NCBI RefSeq assembly: GCF_003627755.1
Contig: NZ_CP032695.1
Location: 2,046,001-2,110,000, forward strand
Length of the DNA: 64,000 bases
Direction of reading: 5' to 3'
Source of the DNA: Rhizobium jaguaris
GTDB taxonomy: Bacteria > Pseudomonadota > Alphaproteobacteria > Rhizobiales > Rhizobiaceae
Shown here in pieces: positions 48,718 through 58,486 of the stretch. Each line of letters starts with the position of its first letter. The stretch's first letter is position 1. The notes below the pieces were generated by a model. That model did no database searches and was not told the origin of the DNA. It saw only the letters and a list, made by a program, of their open reading frames with translations. Both the position numbers and the translations under genes were made by a program.

Positions 48718-49668
48718 ATGGAACGCAAGAAAAATAAAATTATACTTGCAGCATTTGCTGCAACTTCCCTTGCCTTTGGTCTGTCGTCGTCGACCATTTG
48801 CCTGGCGGCGCCCAGCGATACCGTCCGCCCGGTAGTCAACCTGCTTGCGGACCCGCTGTTTGACACAGTCATCGATCTCTTTGCGCCGACCGCCGCAAAC
48901 ACGGCGAAGGCGATCGGGAGCGTCGACCTTGCTGCGCTAAGCCAGAGCCTCGCCGTCGAACCGGCCGGCCTACCAGGTAACGATACGGCTGCACTCCAGC
49001 CGGTACATCCCGCACAGCCGACCAATACCCCGATGGGCGACTCGGTGTTCGGAACCGTGGCCATTCCCTTCAAGCATCTTGCTGCGCTCGACAAGTTCGC
49101 AGGCCCGCTCGCCGAGATCCGGTCCGGCAAAGCGCTCGATTGCGGTGCGGGCGGATGCGACGCAGCCGCAGCCGCCGTTGCAGCGGCCGAGACAAAGACT
49201 GCCGGCGCCTCGATCCGCGACAAGATCAACACTATCAATTTCACCGTCAACCATGCCATCCGCTACGCCAGCGACATGGATACCTATCATGTGACGGACT
49301 ACTGGGCGAAGCCGAGCGAGGCCCTGTCGCGCCAGCAGGGCGACTGCGAGGACTATGCCATATTAAAGATGGCCGCCCTCTACAATGCAGGCGTCGATCT
49401 TGAGCAAATGGCGCTGGTCATCCTCTTCGACCAGCAGCGGCACTTCTACCACGCCGTCCTGTCGGTTTCCGTCAACGGCAACAATCTTATCCTCGACAAC
49501 ATGCGCGATGAGGTTTTGCCCGACAAGCGCATTGCAGAATATCTGCCGCTCTATTCGATCGTCGCCGGCCGCGGCTACCTGCACGGCTCCCGCGATCCTC
49601 ATGCGCAAGCGGTTGTCGCCGCAATGCCGCTCGCCAAGGTGGCCCCCGGCGAAGGCGAGATCCACTGA
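48718..49668 (+). CDS. LapG-like transglutaminase-type cysteine protease (BTLCP)
   Basis: In characterised systems LapG is a calcium-dependent periplasmic protease that clips the N-terminus of LapA-type adhesins and frees them from the cell. The 316-residue protein has a signal peptide (to about residue 30, ..CLAAPS) and the family's catalytic set: Cys210 in QQGDCEDYAIL, His245 in HFYHAVL and Asp260 in LDNMRD. The residues flanking Cys (Asp209, Glu211) are the calcium ligands known from LapG. About 100 residues of low-complexity, Ala-rich sequence between signal and catalytic domain are extra compared with short LapG proteins. Its expected substrate is the giant adhesin 1.7 kb away. No LapD-like inhibitor receptor is found nearby. 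Confidence 0.88.
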   Translation: MERKKNKIILAAFAATSLAFGLSSSTICLAAPSDTVRPVVNLLADPLFDTVIDLFAPTAANTAKAIGSVDLAALSQSLAVEPAGLPGNDTAALQPVHPAQPTNTPMGDSVFGTVAIPFKHLAALDKFAGPLAEIRSGKALDCGAGGCDAAAAAVAAAETKTAGASIRDKINTINFTVNHAIRYASDMDTYHVTDYWAKPSEALSRQQGDCEDYAILKMAALYNAGVDLEQMALVILFDQQRHFYHAVLSVSVNGNNLILDNMRDEVLPDKRIAEYLPLYSIVAGRGYLHGSRDPHAQAVVAAMPLAKVAPGEGEIH

Positions 49669-49729
49669 TTGGACTCGCCTTCTCGACGTTTCGGGACGAA
49701 CTCCGCGCACAGCGACAGTGGCGATATTC

Positions 49730-50383
49730 TCAATAAACGGAAATATAACCAATCAGCATCGGCGCCTCGTGTGCCGGCGCCAACGCCAAGTTGATCTGGC
49801 CCGTCAGCGATTGCGAACCGAGGCCGATCTTGAAGCCGGTGTTCAGCGTCTTGCCACGATTGGCCGACAGGACGGAGAGCACTTCCTCGACCTGGGTGTC
49901 GATAGAAAAGCGCAGGGTGCGCGCCGTCTGCTGGACGTCATCAATCAACGGCAGGCGATGGCGCAGCATCTTCAGGAAGGCATCGTTGAAGAGCTTGATC
50001 CCCCGCTCTTGCGTCAACACCACCGCCGGCGTCGGCGATGCCTGAAGGACTGCGTTGAGATTGGTCAGCGATGCGACATCCTCGATGGCGTCCAAACGGC
50101 TCAGCACCCATTTGAAGCTCAGCACACGCAACAGCGAGGCGAGATTGCCGGTTTCCGGCATGTCGGCCGCCGTGTGGTAAACGAGGTCGCCGATGCTGAT
50201 GCCGCCAGCTTCGGACATCCGTCCGAGGCTGTCCCAGTAGATCCGCTCCAGGCGAACGCCACGGCGCTCGCCGCCGCCAGTCACGGCGCGGAAACGCGGC
50301 TCCAGTTCGTCACCATCGACAGACGGCAAGGCTTCGCTGCGGGCCATCGTCGTGACTTCGTCCTTTCCGGCTACTTTGCGCAT
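49730..50383 (-). CDS. Ribbon-helix-helix plus PAS-like protein in the type I secretion operon
   Basis: The 217-residue protein is soluble. Residues about 35-90 (GVRLERIYWDSLGRMSEAGGISIGDLV, split here by function, then NLASLLRVLSFKW) fit an RHH_4-type ribbon-helix-helix. Residues about 100-217 (ASPTPAVVLTQERGIKLFNDAF, ending PMLIGYISVY) look like a degenerate PAS domain. The ATG at 50383 follows GAGGG by five bases; a GTG at 50395 overlaps the HlyD stop (GTGA). Either way the gene is tightly coupled to the secretion adaptor gene. It may be a sensor-regulator of adhesin export; this is inference, and the PAS assignment is weaker than the RHH one. Confidence 0.7.
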   Translation of the reverse strand: MRKVAGKDEVTTMARSEALPSVDGDELEPRFRAVTGGGERRGVRLERIYWDSLGRMSEAGGISIGDLVYHTAADMPETGNLASLLRVLSFKWVLSRLDAIEDVASLTNLNAVLQASPTPAVVLTQERGIKLFNDAFLKMLRHRLPLIDDVQQTARTLRFSIDTQVEEVLSVLSANRGKTLNTGFKIGLGSQSLTGQINLALAPAHEAPMLIGYISVY

Positions 50384-50391
50384 GGCCGCCC

Positions 50392-51693
50392 TCACCGTTC
50401 CGTCAGCGCTTCAGAGCGCGCCTTGTTGATCGGCTTCATCAGATAGGTGAGGATCGCCTTGCGGCCGGTCATGATCTCGGCCGAAGCCACCATGCCGGGT
50501 ATGATCGGATAGCGCTTGCCGTCGCGCTCCAGCTCCGACTTGTCGGTCTTGATGCGCACGAGGTAGTAGGTCTCGTTCTTGTCCTTATCGACAAGGCTGT
50601 CGGCAGATACGTTGACGACCGTACCGTCCAGCGCACCAAAGATCGAGAAATCGTAGGCCGAGATCTTGATGACTGCCGGCTGGCCGACGCGCACGAAGGC
50701 GACGTCGCGCGGCGAAATCTTCGCCTCGATCAGCAGAGTGTCGGCTGTCGGCACGACGCCGGCGATGACCTTGCCGGCATCGACATAGGCGCCGATCGTA
50801 TTGACCTCCAGCGTGTTGACGATGCCATCGACCGGGGAACGAATATCTGTATGCTTGACCCGGTCGGATGCCCCACGGATCGTCTCGTCAACGACGGACA
50901 GCTCCGACAGTGCCTGCCCCTTGTCGGTCAACGCCTGCTGGCGCAGCTGCAGCCCGAGGTCGTTGACCTGCAGCGTCGCCTCTTTGACGGCCGCCTGCAG
51001 GCGATCCAGACTTTCGACATAGACTTTAAGCTGACCCTGCAGGTCGACCAAGTCTCGCTGGACCTTCAGCACTTCGGTTTCGGCGACGAGCTTCTTCTCG
51101 CCGAGCGGCTTCAGCAGATCATACTGCTTCTGGGCACCGGCGATATTCTGCGTCAGGCGGTCTATGTTGGCATGCGCCTCGTCCAGCTCGTTCTGATGCT
51201 GCTTCAAACGCTGATCGAGAACATCAAGCTTGTTCTGGTAGGCGGCACGATCCGCCTCGAAGAGCTTTTCCTCGTTGTCGCAGACGTCCTTGGCGGTGGC
51301 CAGAATATCGGCTGGGCAGACGAATTGTGCGTCGTAGGTGCCTGCTTCTTCCAAGGCGAGGCGCTCAACCTTGGCACCCAGAGCGCGGGCCTTGGCCACC
51401 GACTCACCAAGCGTCGATTGCGTCGTGGTATTGTCGAGCTGCACCAGAAGATCGCCCTTATGGACGACCTGACCAAGATTGACATTGATCTGCTGGACGA
51501 TGCCGGGCTCGGACGACTGTACGATCTGCGTCTTCGATACCGGTATCACCTTCCCCTCGCCTCGCGCGATCTCATCGATGTCGGCCAAGGCCGCCCAGGC
51601 GATGAAGGCGGCGATCATCAAGGCACAGATACCGAGGATCAGCCGGGCGAAAAATGGAGGATTGTCGTGGATGTTGCGACGATGGGTACGCAT
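50392..51693 (-). CDS. Type I secretion membrane fusion protein (HlyD/LapC type)
   Basis: The 433-residue periplasmic adaptor links the inner-membrane ATPase to the TolC-like channel. It has one N-terminal membrane helix (ARLILGICALMIAAFIAWAA), a biotinyl-lipoyl-like half (EGKVIPVSKTQIVQSSEPG), long coiled-coil hairpins (about residues 95-270) and the returning beta-barrel part (IRSPVDGIVNTLEVNTIGAY). The ATG at 51693 overlaps the ATPase gene stop by one base (TGATG). Part of the leftward operon TolC-ATPase-HlyD-RHH/PAS. Confidence 0.94.
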   Translation of the reverse strand: MRTHRRNIHDNPPFFARLILGICALMIAAFIAWAALADIDEIARGEGKVIPVSKTQIVQSSEPGIVQQINVNLGQVVHKGDLLVQLDNTTTQSTLGESVAKARALGAKVERLALEEAGTYDAQFVCPADILATAKDVCDNEEKLFEADRAAYQNKLDVLDQRLKQHQNELDEAHANIDRLTQNIAGAQKQYDLLKPLGEKKLVAETEVLKVQRDLVDLQGQLKVYVESLDRLQAAVKEATLQVNDLGLQLRQQALTDKGQALSELSVVDETIRGASDRVKHTDIRSPVDGIVNTLEVNTIGAYVDAGKVIAGVVPTADTLLIEAKISPRDVAFVRVGQPAVIKISAYDFSIFGALDGTVVNVSADSLVDKDKNETYYLVRIKTDKSELERDGKRYPIIPGMVASAEIMTGRKAILTYLMKPINKARSEALTER

Positions 51694-53846
51694 CAGGGCA
51701 CCGCCTTGCGCTGCATCGCCTCGATGACGGCGTTCTTCGGTCCATCGGCAATGATGCGGCCCTTGTCGATGACGATCAGCCGATCGACCAGCTCCAACAT
51801 GCTGTGGCGATGGGTCGCCACCATCAGCGTTGTTTCCGGACCGAATGCACTCGTCAGCTTGTTGATCAGGTGCCGTTCGCTCGCCAAATCCATCGCCCCC
51901 GAGGGCTCATCGAGGAAGACGATCTTCGGCCGGGTCAGGAGCAGGCGAGCGATGGTCAATGCCTGCTTTTGGCCATTCGAGAGGTTCGCGCCGCGCTCGC
52001 CGACCGGCATGTCGAAACCGCGCGGGTGAACGGCGACGAATTCCTCGACACCGGTCATACGCGAGACGGCCAGAAGCTCCTCGTCGCTGGCATCGGCCCG
52101 GCCGAGCAGCAGGTTTTCCTTCACCGTGCCGGAGAACAGATCCGACGACTGGCCGGCGACGGCCACCGCGGCGCGCACTTCAGCCATGTGATACTGGCGG
52201 ATATCGACGCCATCGATCAGCACGCGACCGCTGGCCGGCTGAAAAAGCCCGTCGAGCAGCCGGCCGAGCGTCGTCTTGCCCGAACCGATGCGGCCGATAA
52301 TCCCGATCCTCTCGCCGGGCATGACCGTAAAGGACAGCCGATTGATGACCGACTGGTCGGAACCCGGATATTGGAAAGAGACATTCTGGAAGCTGAACCC
52401 GCCACTGCGGATCTGCCGATTGACGAAGCCGACAGTCGACGGGCGGTCATCGGGCTGTTCCATGATCTTATCGAGAATGCGCAGCGACATGGTGGCCTGG
52501 CGGAAGCGCGCCAGTGTCATGGCGATCTGGCCGAAAGGCGCGCCGGCGCGGCTCGCCAGCATGACGGTCGCGACGATCGCGCCCATGGCAATTTTTCCAT
52601 CGGCGAATTCATAGGTGCCCGCCACGACGATGAACACACTAACCATCTGTTGCAACAACATCGTCAAGTTGATGGCGTTCGACGAGATGTGCTTGATGTC
52701 CTCGCTGGTGCGGCTCGAATATTTCGTCAGCTCCTGCCAGCGGCGCAACATGGTCGCCTCGGCGCGAAGGCTCTTCAATGTCTCGATCGTCGAAATCGTC
52801 TCGACGAGCATCGACTGGCGACGCGATGCTTCATTCGTCGCAGTCGCCATACGCTTGCCGATCTGCGCCTGGGCCACGAGGCCGATTACGACGGACAGAA
52901 CGAAAGCAACGGCCGGGATGACGACCAGCCAGTCGGCGATCATATAGATGACGATCAGGAAAATGACGACGAAGAGGCTGTCGATCAGCACGCCGATCGT
53001 GTTCGAGGTGAAGAATTCGCGTACGAATTCATATTGCGTCACGCGGTTGGCATATTCACCTGTCGACATCGGGCGGGAGGCTAGCGTCGAATTCAGGATC
53101 TTGTCGAAGATCAGCTGCGACAGACGCATGTCCGCCTTGCGGCCGGCATAGTCGATCAGCGACGCGCGGGCCGTCTTCAGCAGGAAATCGAAGAGATAGG
53201 CCAGGGAAATGCCGGCCGTCAGCACCCAGAGCGTTGGGAACGCCTTGTTCGGCAACACGCGGTCGTAGACGTTCATGGTGAAGAGCGGTGAGGCCAGCGC
53301 GATGATGTTAATAAACAGCGCCGCCAGCATGACGCGAGCATAGGTGCGCCAGTAAGGCACCAGCGTCGTCGCCAACCAATGACGCTTCTCGATCTCCATC
53401 GCATGACCGACGCGCGCTTCTTCCGAAGCATTCTGATAGAAGAGCGTGAAAGCAAAGGCGGCCTGCGGATTGAGCGCGGCCAGCTCTTCTCGCGTCAAGC
53501 GAAGCGGCGCCCCGGCTGTTGACGCGATATCGATGACGTAGGAGCCATTTTCGGTCATTTCGAGCAATGGGAGCACGCCGCCACCGGCAAAGGTGACGAT
53601 GGCGGGACAGTCGAAATTACCCAGCCGGCAATCGCGCTCTTTGTGCTTCAGCACCTGAAGGCCGACGCGCTCTGACAGCCGCTCGACATCGTCCTGCTCC
53701 ATTGCCTCCAGAACCTCGTCCGGAACGCCCGAAAACAGCACGGTATCGGAGCTCGGGCGACCGTAAAACGCGGCGACCGATTTAAATGCCGATTTAAACG
53801 TCTGCAGCGATACGCTCGCAGACACCTCAGGTGCCACGTTCAACAT
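51693..53846 (-). CDS. Type I secretion permease/ATPase (LapB type)
   Basis: The 717-residue inner-membrane exporter has an N-terminal C39-peptidase-like domain without a catalytic cysteine at the expected place (about residues 1-150, as in exporters of RTX adhesins), six membrane helices (about 170-440), and an ATPase domain with Walker A GRIGSGKTT, signature LSNGQKQ and Walker B IVFLDEPSGAMD. The Asn in the signature in place of the first Gly of LSGGQ occurs in this subfamily. It starts 29 bases after the TolC-like gene. Expected cargo: the adhesin at 34176-47018. Confidence 0.94.
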   Translation of the reverse strand: MLNVAPEVSASVSLQTFKSAFKSVAAFYGRPSSDTVLFSGVPDEVLEAMEQDDVERLSERVGLQVLKHKERDCRLGNFDCPAIVTFAGGGVLPLLEMTENGSYVIDIASTAGAPLRLTREELAALNPQAAFAFTLFYQNASEEARVGHAMEIEKRHWLATTLVPYWRTYARVMLAALFINIIALASPLFTMNVYDRVLPNKAFPTLWVLTAGISLAYLFDFLLKTARASLIDYAGRKADMRLSQLIFDKILNSTLASRPMSTGEYANRVTQYEFVREFFTSNTIGVLIDSLFVVIFLIVIYMIADWLVVIPAVAFVLSVVIGLVAQAQIGKRMATATNEASRRQSMLVETISTIETLKSLRAEATMLRRWQELTKYSSRTSEDIKHISSNAINLTMLLQQMVSVFIVVAGTYEFADGKIAMGAIVATVMLASRAGAPFGQIAMTLARFRQATMSLRILDKIMEQPDDRPSTVGFVNRQIRSGGFSFQNVSFQYPGSDQSVINRLSFTVMPGERIGIIGRIGSGKTTLGRLLDGLFQPASGRVLIDGVDIRQYHMAEVRAAVAVAGQSSDLFSGTVKENLLLGRADASDEELLAVSRMTGVEEFVAVHPRGFDMPVGERGANLSNGQKQALTIARLLLTRPKIVFLDEPSGAMDLASERHLINKLTSAFGPETTLMVATHRHSMLELVDRLIVIDKGRIIADGPKNAVIEAMQRKAVP

Positions 53847-53875
53847 GGAGTACTATCCAATCCGGATCGCGACGA

Positions 53876-55312
53876 TTAACGAATCGGCTCGAGCAGATCC
53901 ATCGGCAGGCCAGGCTTCTGATGCGAGTCGTATTTGACATAACCGGGATCAGCCGTGTTCGACGACACGCCAAACTGATCACGGGCATAAGGCGTTGCCT
54001 GCTCGACCGGCTTCAGCTTCATCGTCGACAATAAACTGCCCGATGCGGCGAGGATCTTGTATTCGGCAAAGAGCGAAGCGACGTCCGCCGTCTTGGCCAA
54101 AACCTCGGTATTGAAGCGGGTGTTCTGGGCATCCAACAGATCGAGTAGCGAGCGCTGACCGACCTTGAACTGCTCCCGATAGGACGTCACGAGCTGGGCG
54201 TTTGTCTTCTCCTGCCCGTCCAAGATATGCGCTAGCTGGGCCTGATTGGTGCGCTCGCTCCAGGCGGAACGAACAGACTGATCGACTTCACGATAGCTCT
54301 GGCTCAACGCGTAACGCTGTTCGGCGGCGCGACGGACCAGTTCCTGCTGATGGGCAGTATCGATGCCGCCGTGATAGAGGTTCCATTTGGCAACGACACC
54401 GACCTGGACGTCGTTGGTGTTACCCTTGTTGCCGTCAACATCGTCACCCATGCGGGCGCTGCCGACAAAATCCAACTTCGGCAGGAAGGCCGCCTTGGAA
54501 CCACGGACATCGGCGTCAGCGGCATTGACGTCAGCCTTACCTGACGAAATCTGCGGATTATTCTTTTGGGCGATGAAGACGGCGTCATCCAGCGTCTTCG
54601 GCAGGTAATGCGCCACGGAGACCGGACGCTGCGCATTGCTGATCGGCTCGCCGACCACCTGAAGGTAGCGGATCTTCGTCGCATCCAGTTCCTGCTTGGC
54701 TTCCTGGAGGCGGGCATTGGCTGCTTGCAGGCGCTCGCGGCCCTGAAAACGGTCGGCATCCGTAAGGGCGCCGCCCTTGATGCTATCCTCGATGTTGCCG
54801 ACCATCTGCTTATGGAAGGCGACGTTCTTTTCCGCCGCGGAGACGATTTCCGTCTGCAGTAGATATTCGAGATAGTCTTGCGTCACTTCAAGCGCCAAGG
54901 CTTCCGAGCGCTGCTGGACGCGAAAGGATGCGCTGTCGACCCGAGCTGCCTGCTTGTCCTTCTGTGCCTTGCGATCGCCGCCGTCAAACAACGTCTGCGT
55001 AATAGTCAAGCTTACATCAGCCGGATTCAGGTAATCCGTGGTAGACTTCAAAGCTCCGGACGTGGTGTCTGACAGTCTACGGCGACCATAACCTGACTCC
55101 AGATCGACAGATGGCAAGTAAAGTCCCCGCGCCTGGCGCAATTCGAACTCTGTCGCCTCGCGATTCTGGGCAGCCTCCATGATCTGCGGATTGGTCTTCA
55201 TTGTCTTATCAATTGCCTGCTGCAATGTCGTAGCATAAGCGGCACCGCTCGATAAAGAAGCAATGGCGACTGAAGTGCCGATCGCCCGAATCAATCGCTT
55301 TCCATAGGTCAA
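53876..55312 (-). CDS. TolC-family outer-membrane channel (LapE/AggA type)
   Basis: The 478-residue outer-membrane exit duct has a signal peptide (KRLIRAIGTSVAIASLSSGAAYA), the TolC repeats with LQQAIDKTMKTNPQIMEAAQNREATE split over the first helices, and the conserved VGQRSLLDLLDAQNT near the C-terminus. An in-frame stop lies seven codons upstream and there is no ATG or GTG before the signal peptide, so the start must be the TTG at 55312 (or an ATT one codon earlier); GAAGG is eight bases upstream. First gene of the secretion operon. A rare start codon may limit its translation. Confidence 0.92.
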   Translation of the reverse strand: MTYGKRLIRAIGTSVAIASLSSGAAYATTLQQAIDKTMKTNPQIMEAAQNREATEFELRQARGLYLPSVDLESGYGRRRLSDTTSGALKSTTDYLNPADVSLTITQTLFDGGDRKAQKDKQAARVDSASFRVQQRSEALALEVTQDYLEYLLQTEIVSAAEKNVAFHKQMVGNIEDSIKGGALTDADRFQGRERLQAANARLQEAKQELDATKIRYLQVVGEPISNAQRPVSVAHYLPKTLDDAVFIAQKNNPQISSGKADVNAADADVRGSKAAFLPKLDFVGSARMGDDVDGNKGNTNDVQVGVVAKWNLYHGGIDTAHQQELVRRAAEQRYALSQSYREVDQSVRSAWSERTNQAQLAHILDGQEKTNAQLVTSYREQFKVGQRSLLDLLDAQNTRFNTEVLAKTADVASLFAEYKILAASGSLLSTMKLKPVEQATPYARDQFGVSSNTADPGYVKYDSHQKPGLPMDLLEPIR

Positions 55313-56113
55313 AATGGTAACCTTCCCCTATAACAATGCTTTTCTAATATAGAATATACTTTAGAAAGCTTATCCATCTATTAGGCTTAAACGAAGTCAC
55401 GTCTGCTGCAAAGTAGATTCACACGTATTTCTCTGAAACAGTTAATATCGCGACGCGCAAGCCTTGGTGCTAACAATTTTCCGACTATTTTTGGTCTGTT
55501 CACAGCCGAAGCAAGAATGTTTGTTGTGTTTGCGATCACCCCAAATTTGATCGTTGCTCTTGCAAGTATATTTGTTCATCATTATGCGCCGGTTTGAGGC
55601 GGAATGTTACCAGGGCCGATCTATGTCCCAGCGGTTGCCCAAGAGGAATTATTGAAGCTGCCGTAAGATACGCGTTTGCAGCCGCGCAAATGATCAGCGC
55701 CGTATCTTATTTAGAACACGGGTGGCAATACCGAGATGTACCCGATCAAAGTCTCGAAGATAAATGGTAGAGACTTCAGGATCTGGCGCTCGACACCTTG
55801 TGTCCAAGCGCGCCGGTCAAATGATAACCTGACGCTGAACATGAATTCAGGCGGAAGGGAGATACCCCTCCACCGCGTGGAAGCAGGACCCGAGCCGACG
55901 ATGGAAACATTGGCGAGGGTCACAGTCGCTGATCTCACAAAATCGATCTAATTCCACCAGCAATTCGGTCCGCGACATACCGGAATCTCTGTCCGGAGCT
56001 TTTTTTAAACACGCATTCAGAGAAAGCGCGTCGATTTTGTTGCCAAAAAACCATAATTGCTCCACGAACATCACTCACTAAAGAGTCAACGGTGAGAGTT
56101 GGATCGAAGCTGA
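55313..56113. other. Non-coding region between the secretion operon and the processing protease
   Basis: 801 bases between divergent genes. The part next to the TolC-like gene is AT-rich (55330-55390), as expected for a promoter. Small frames at 55711-55938 (minus) and 55736-55951 (plus) have no ribosome site. The former faintly recalls a PilZ-type end but is not called. Confidence 0.5.
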
Positions 56114-58234
56114 ATGCGTTTACAATATAGTTTCCTTTGTCTGTTCCTGGCGATTGCCCCATCGGCGTATGCGCTGGAAACCGGTTCACCGTCAGTTCTG
56201 ACGCCGCTACAGCAACAAGAGCAAGCCGCTCATTTGAGCGCGCAATTTCTCACGCGTTTCCACTATAAGCCCGTTCCGCTCGATGATGCCCTGTCGGTCA
56301 GGATCATGAACCAGTTTATCAAGTCGCTGGATCCGGACCGTGTCCTCTTCCTGCAGACCGATATCGACAAGTTCACGGCCAACAGCACTAAGATTGACGA
56401 TGCCATAAACCGGGAAGACCTGCAGATCCCCTTTTCCATTTTCAACGTGTATGTGCAGCGCGTTGTCGACCGCATGAACTACGCGCGCGACTTGATCAAA
56501 CGGAACTTCGATTTCAGTGTGCAGGAAGACTATCCCCTCGTCCGCGACAAGGAGCCCTGGCCGCAATCCGAAGCGGAAAGCAATGACCTGTGGCGCAAGC
56601 GCGTCAAGAACGACTGGCTGCGTCTGAAGCTGGCAGGCCGAGACGATGCCGGCATTCGCGATACGCTCGACAAACGCTACAAAAATTCCCTCGATCGCGC
56701 CTACAAGTACAAGAGCGACGACGTCTTCCAGACGTTCATGGATGCCTATACAACATCGATCGACCCGCATACCGACTATTTCGGCGCAGCCGCTGCGGCG
56801 GAATTCGATATTTCAATGAAGCTTTCGCTCGTTGGTATCGGCGCGGTATTGCAGGAAAGAGATGACTACACGACGATCCGTGAGCTCGTCGTCGGCGGCC
56901 CGGCGCAATTATCCGGCAAGCTCGCGGCGGGCGACCGCATTGTCGGCGTCGGTCAAGGCGAGAATGGTCCTATAAAGGAAGTGGTCGGTACACGCCTCGA
57001 CGAAATCGTGCAGATGATACGCGGCTCGAAGGGGTCTGTCGTGCGCCTGGACATTCTGCCCGCGGATGCCGGACCGGATGGCAAGCATCACGTCATCAGC
57101 CTGGTTCGCGACAAGATCAGCCTTGACAAACAGGCGGCCAAGAAGACGATTCTGCCGATAAAAGATGGCGACGCCACCCGCAAGATCGGGGTAATTACCC
57201 TGCCCGCTTTCTACGAAGACTTCGAGGCGCGGCGAAAAGGCGACAAGGACTACCGGAGCGCCAGCCGCGACGTCGCCAAACTTCTTGCTGAACTGAAGCA
57301 GGACAATGCCGACGGCGTTGTGATCGACTTGCGCAATAACGGCGGCGGTTCGTTAGCCGAGGCAGTTGATTTGACAGGTCTGTTTGTCGGCAAAGGCCCG
57401 GTGGTTCAGGAACGCGATGCCGGCGGTAAGATCGAGGTTGAGAGCGACGATCTTCCCGTGCCTGCCTGGACAGGCCCGCTAGCTGTATTGATCAATCGTG
57501 GCTCGGCTTCGGCTTCCGAGATCTTTGCCGCGGCGATTCAGGACTATGGTCGAGGTGTGATTGTCGGCGAACCCAGCTTTGGCAAGGGCACAGTGCAAAC
57601 TGTGATCAATCTTGACCAGTTGACCCACGGCAGCAAGCCGAAATTCGGCGAGTTGAAATTGACGGTTGCCCAATTTTTCCGTGTCGATGGCGGTACGACA
57701 CAGTTGCGCGGCGTGACGCCCGACATCAGCTTGCCGGGCTCTTCTGATCCCAAGAGCTTTGGTGAAGCGAGTTATGACAATGCCCTGCCGTGGACCAAGA
57801 TCAAACCGGCACGCTACACTCCTGACGGCGATATAAAGGCGCTACTGCCGCAACTGCAGAGCCGCCACGACGCTCGGGTGGCGAACGACAAGGATTTCCA
57901 GCGCTTTACAGAAGACGTTGCCGAACTGAAGGCGCAGCGCGAAAAGCGGGTTGTCTCCCTGAATGAAACCGAGCGGCGCAATGAATTGATCGCTCAGGCC
58001 AATCGCCTCAAGTCTCGCCAGCAAATGGATGATGGTGAGGACACTGGTGAGGACGATGGCCTGGAGGCAAACGAGCGCAGCCTCAGCGCTGATATTGCGA
58101 TTGAAAATGCCCGCAGGAACGCAAAAGACGTCTTGCTGAACGAGACCGCCTCCATCGTTGCCGACGAGGCGGATCTCCAGGCTGGCATGCTGAAGGCTGT
58201 CCCGCAAAAACCGGGAAACAGTGACAAAAAGTGA
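56114..58234 (+). CDS. C-terminal (tail-specific) processing protease, Prc type (S41A)
   Basis: The 706-residue periplasmic serine protease degrades or trims proteins from their C-termini. It has a signal peptide (LFLAIAPSAYALE), an N-terminal helical domain (about residues 30-230), a PDZ domain (about 240-340), and the protease core with VIDLRNNGGGSLAEA. Ser468 in GSASASEIF and Lys491 in SFGKGTVQ form the dyad. A C-terminal extension follows, as in E. coli Prc (682 residues). Substrates in that species include lipoproteins and murein hydrolases. It adjoins the adhesin secretion operon but is transcribed away from it. Confidence 0.93.
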   Translation: MRLQYSFLCLFLAIAPSAYALETGSPSVLTPLQQQEQAAHLSAQFLTRFHYKPVPLDDALSVRIMNQFIKSLDPDRVLFLQTDIDKFTANSTKIDDAINREDLQIPFSIFNVYVQRVVDRMNYARDLIKRNFDFSVQEDYPLVRDKEPWPQSEAESNDLWRKRVKNDWLRLKLAGRDDAGIRDTLDKRYKNSLDRAYKYKSDDVFQTFMDAYTTSIDPHTDYFGAAAAAEFDISMKLSLVGIGAVLQERDDYTTIRELVVGGPAQLSGKLAAGDRIVGVGQGENGPIKEVVGTRLDEIVQMIRGSKGSVVRLDILPADAGPDGKHHVISLVRDKISLDKQAAKKTILPIKDGDATRKIGVITLPAFYEDFEARRKGDKDYRSASRDVAKLLAELKQDNADGVVIDLRNNGGGSLAEAVDLTGLFVGKGPVVQERDAGGKIEVESDDLPVPAWTGPLAVLINRGSASASEIFAAAIQDYGRGVIVGEPSFGKGTVQTVINLDQLTHGSKPKFGELKLTVAQFFRVDGGTTQLRGVTPDISLPGSSDPKSFGEASYDNALPWTKIKPARYTPDGDIKALLPQLQSRHDARVANDKDFQRFTEDVAELKAQREKRVVSLNETERRNELIAQANRLKSRQQMDDGEDTGEDDGLEANERSLSADIAIENARRNAKDVLLNETASIVADEADLQAGMLKAVPQKPGNSDKK

Positions 58235-58486
58235 CAATTTATCGGCAAGCGCAACCAACGCGCCTCCTGGTCGCTTGGGAAATCCGTTGGGGGTCGCGAA
58301 CTTGATGAAGTTCATCCCGCTCTGATTTGCTGAGCTGAGCGAGTTGATCGACTCGACTCCAAGCAAGGCAATATCTCGTTGCAGCTATGTGGTTAACCCG
58401 ATCCGGCGCTGACCAGCGCTTCACGCCGCCCTCAATTCCTGCGATATTTGCAGAGCCTCATGAACCTGCAAACACGGGAAAGCAAC

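Noticed and set aside
55711..55938. Possible PilZ-like remnant (LANVSIVGSGPAS, then LPPEFMFSVRLSFDRRA)
   Set aside because: The resemblance is to general PilZ patterning only, there is no arginine motif before it, and the frame ends in unrelated sequence.
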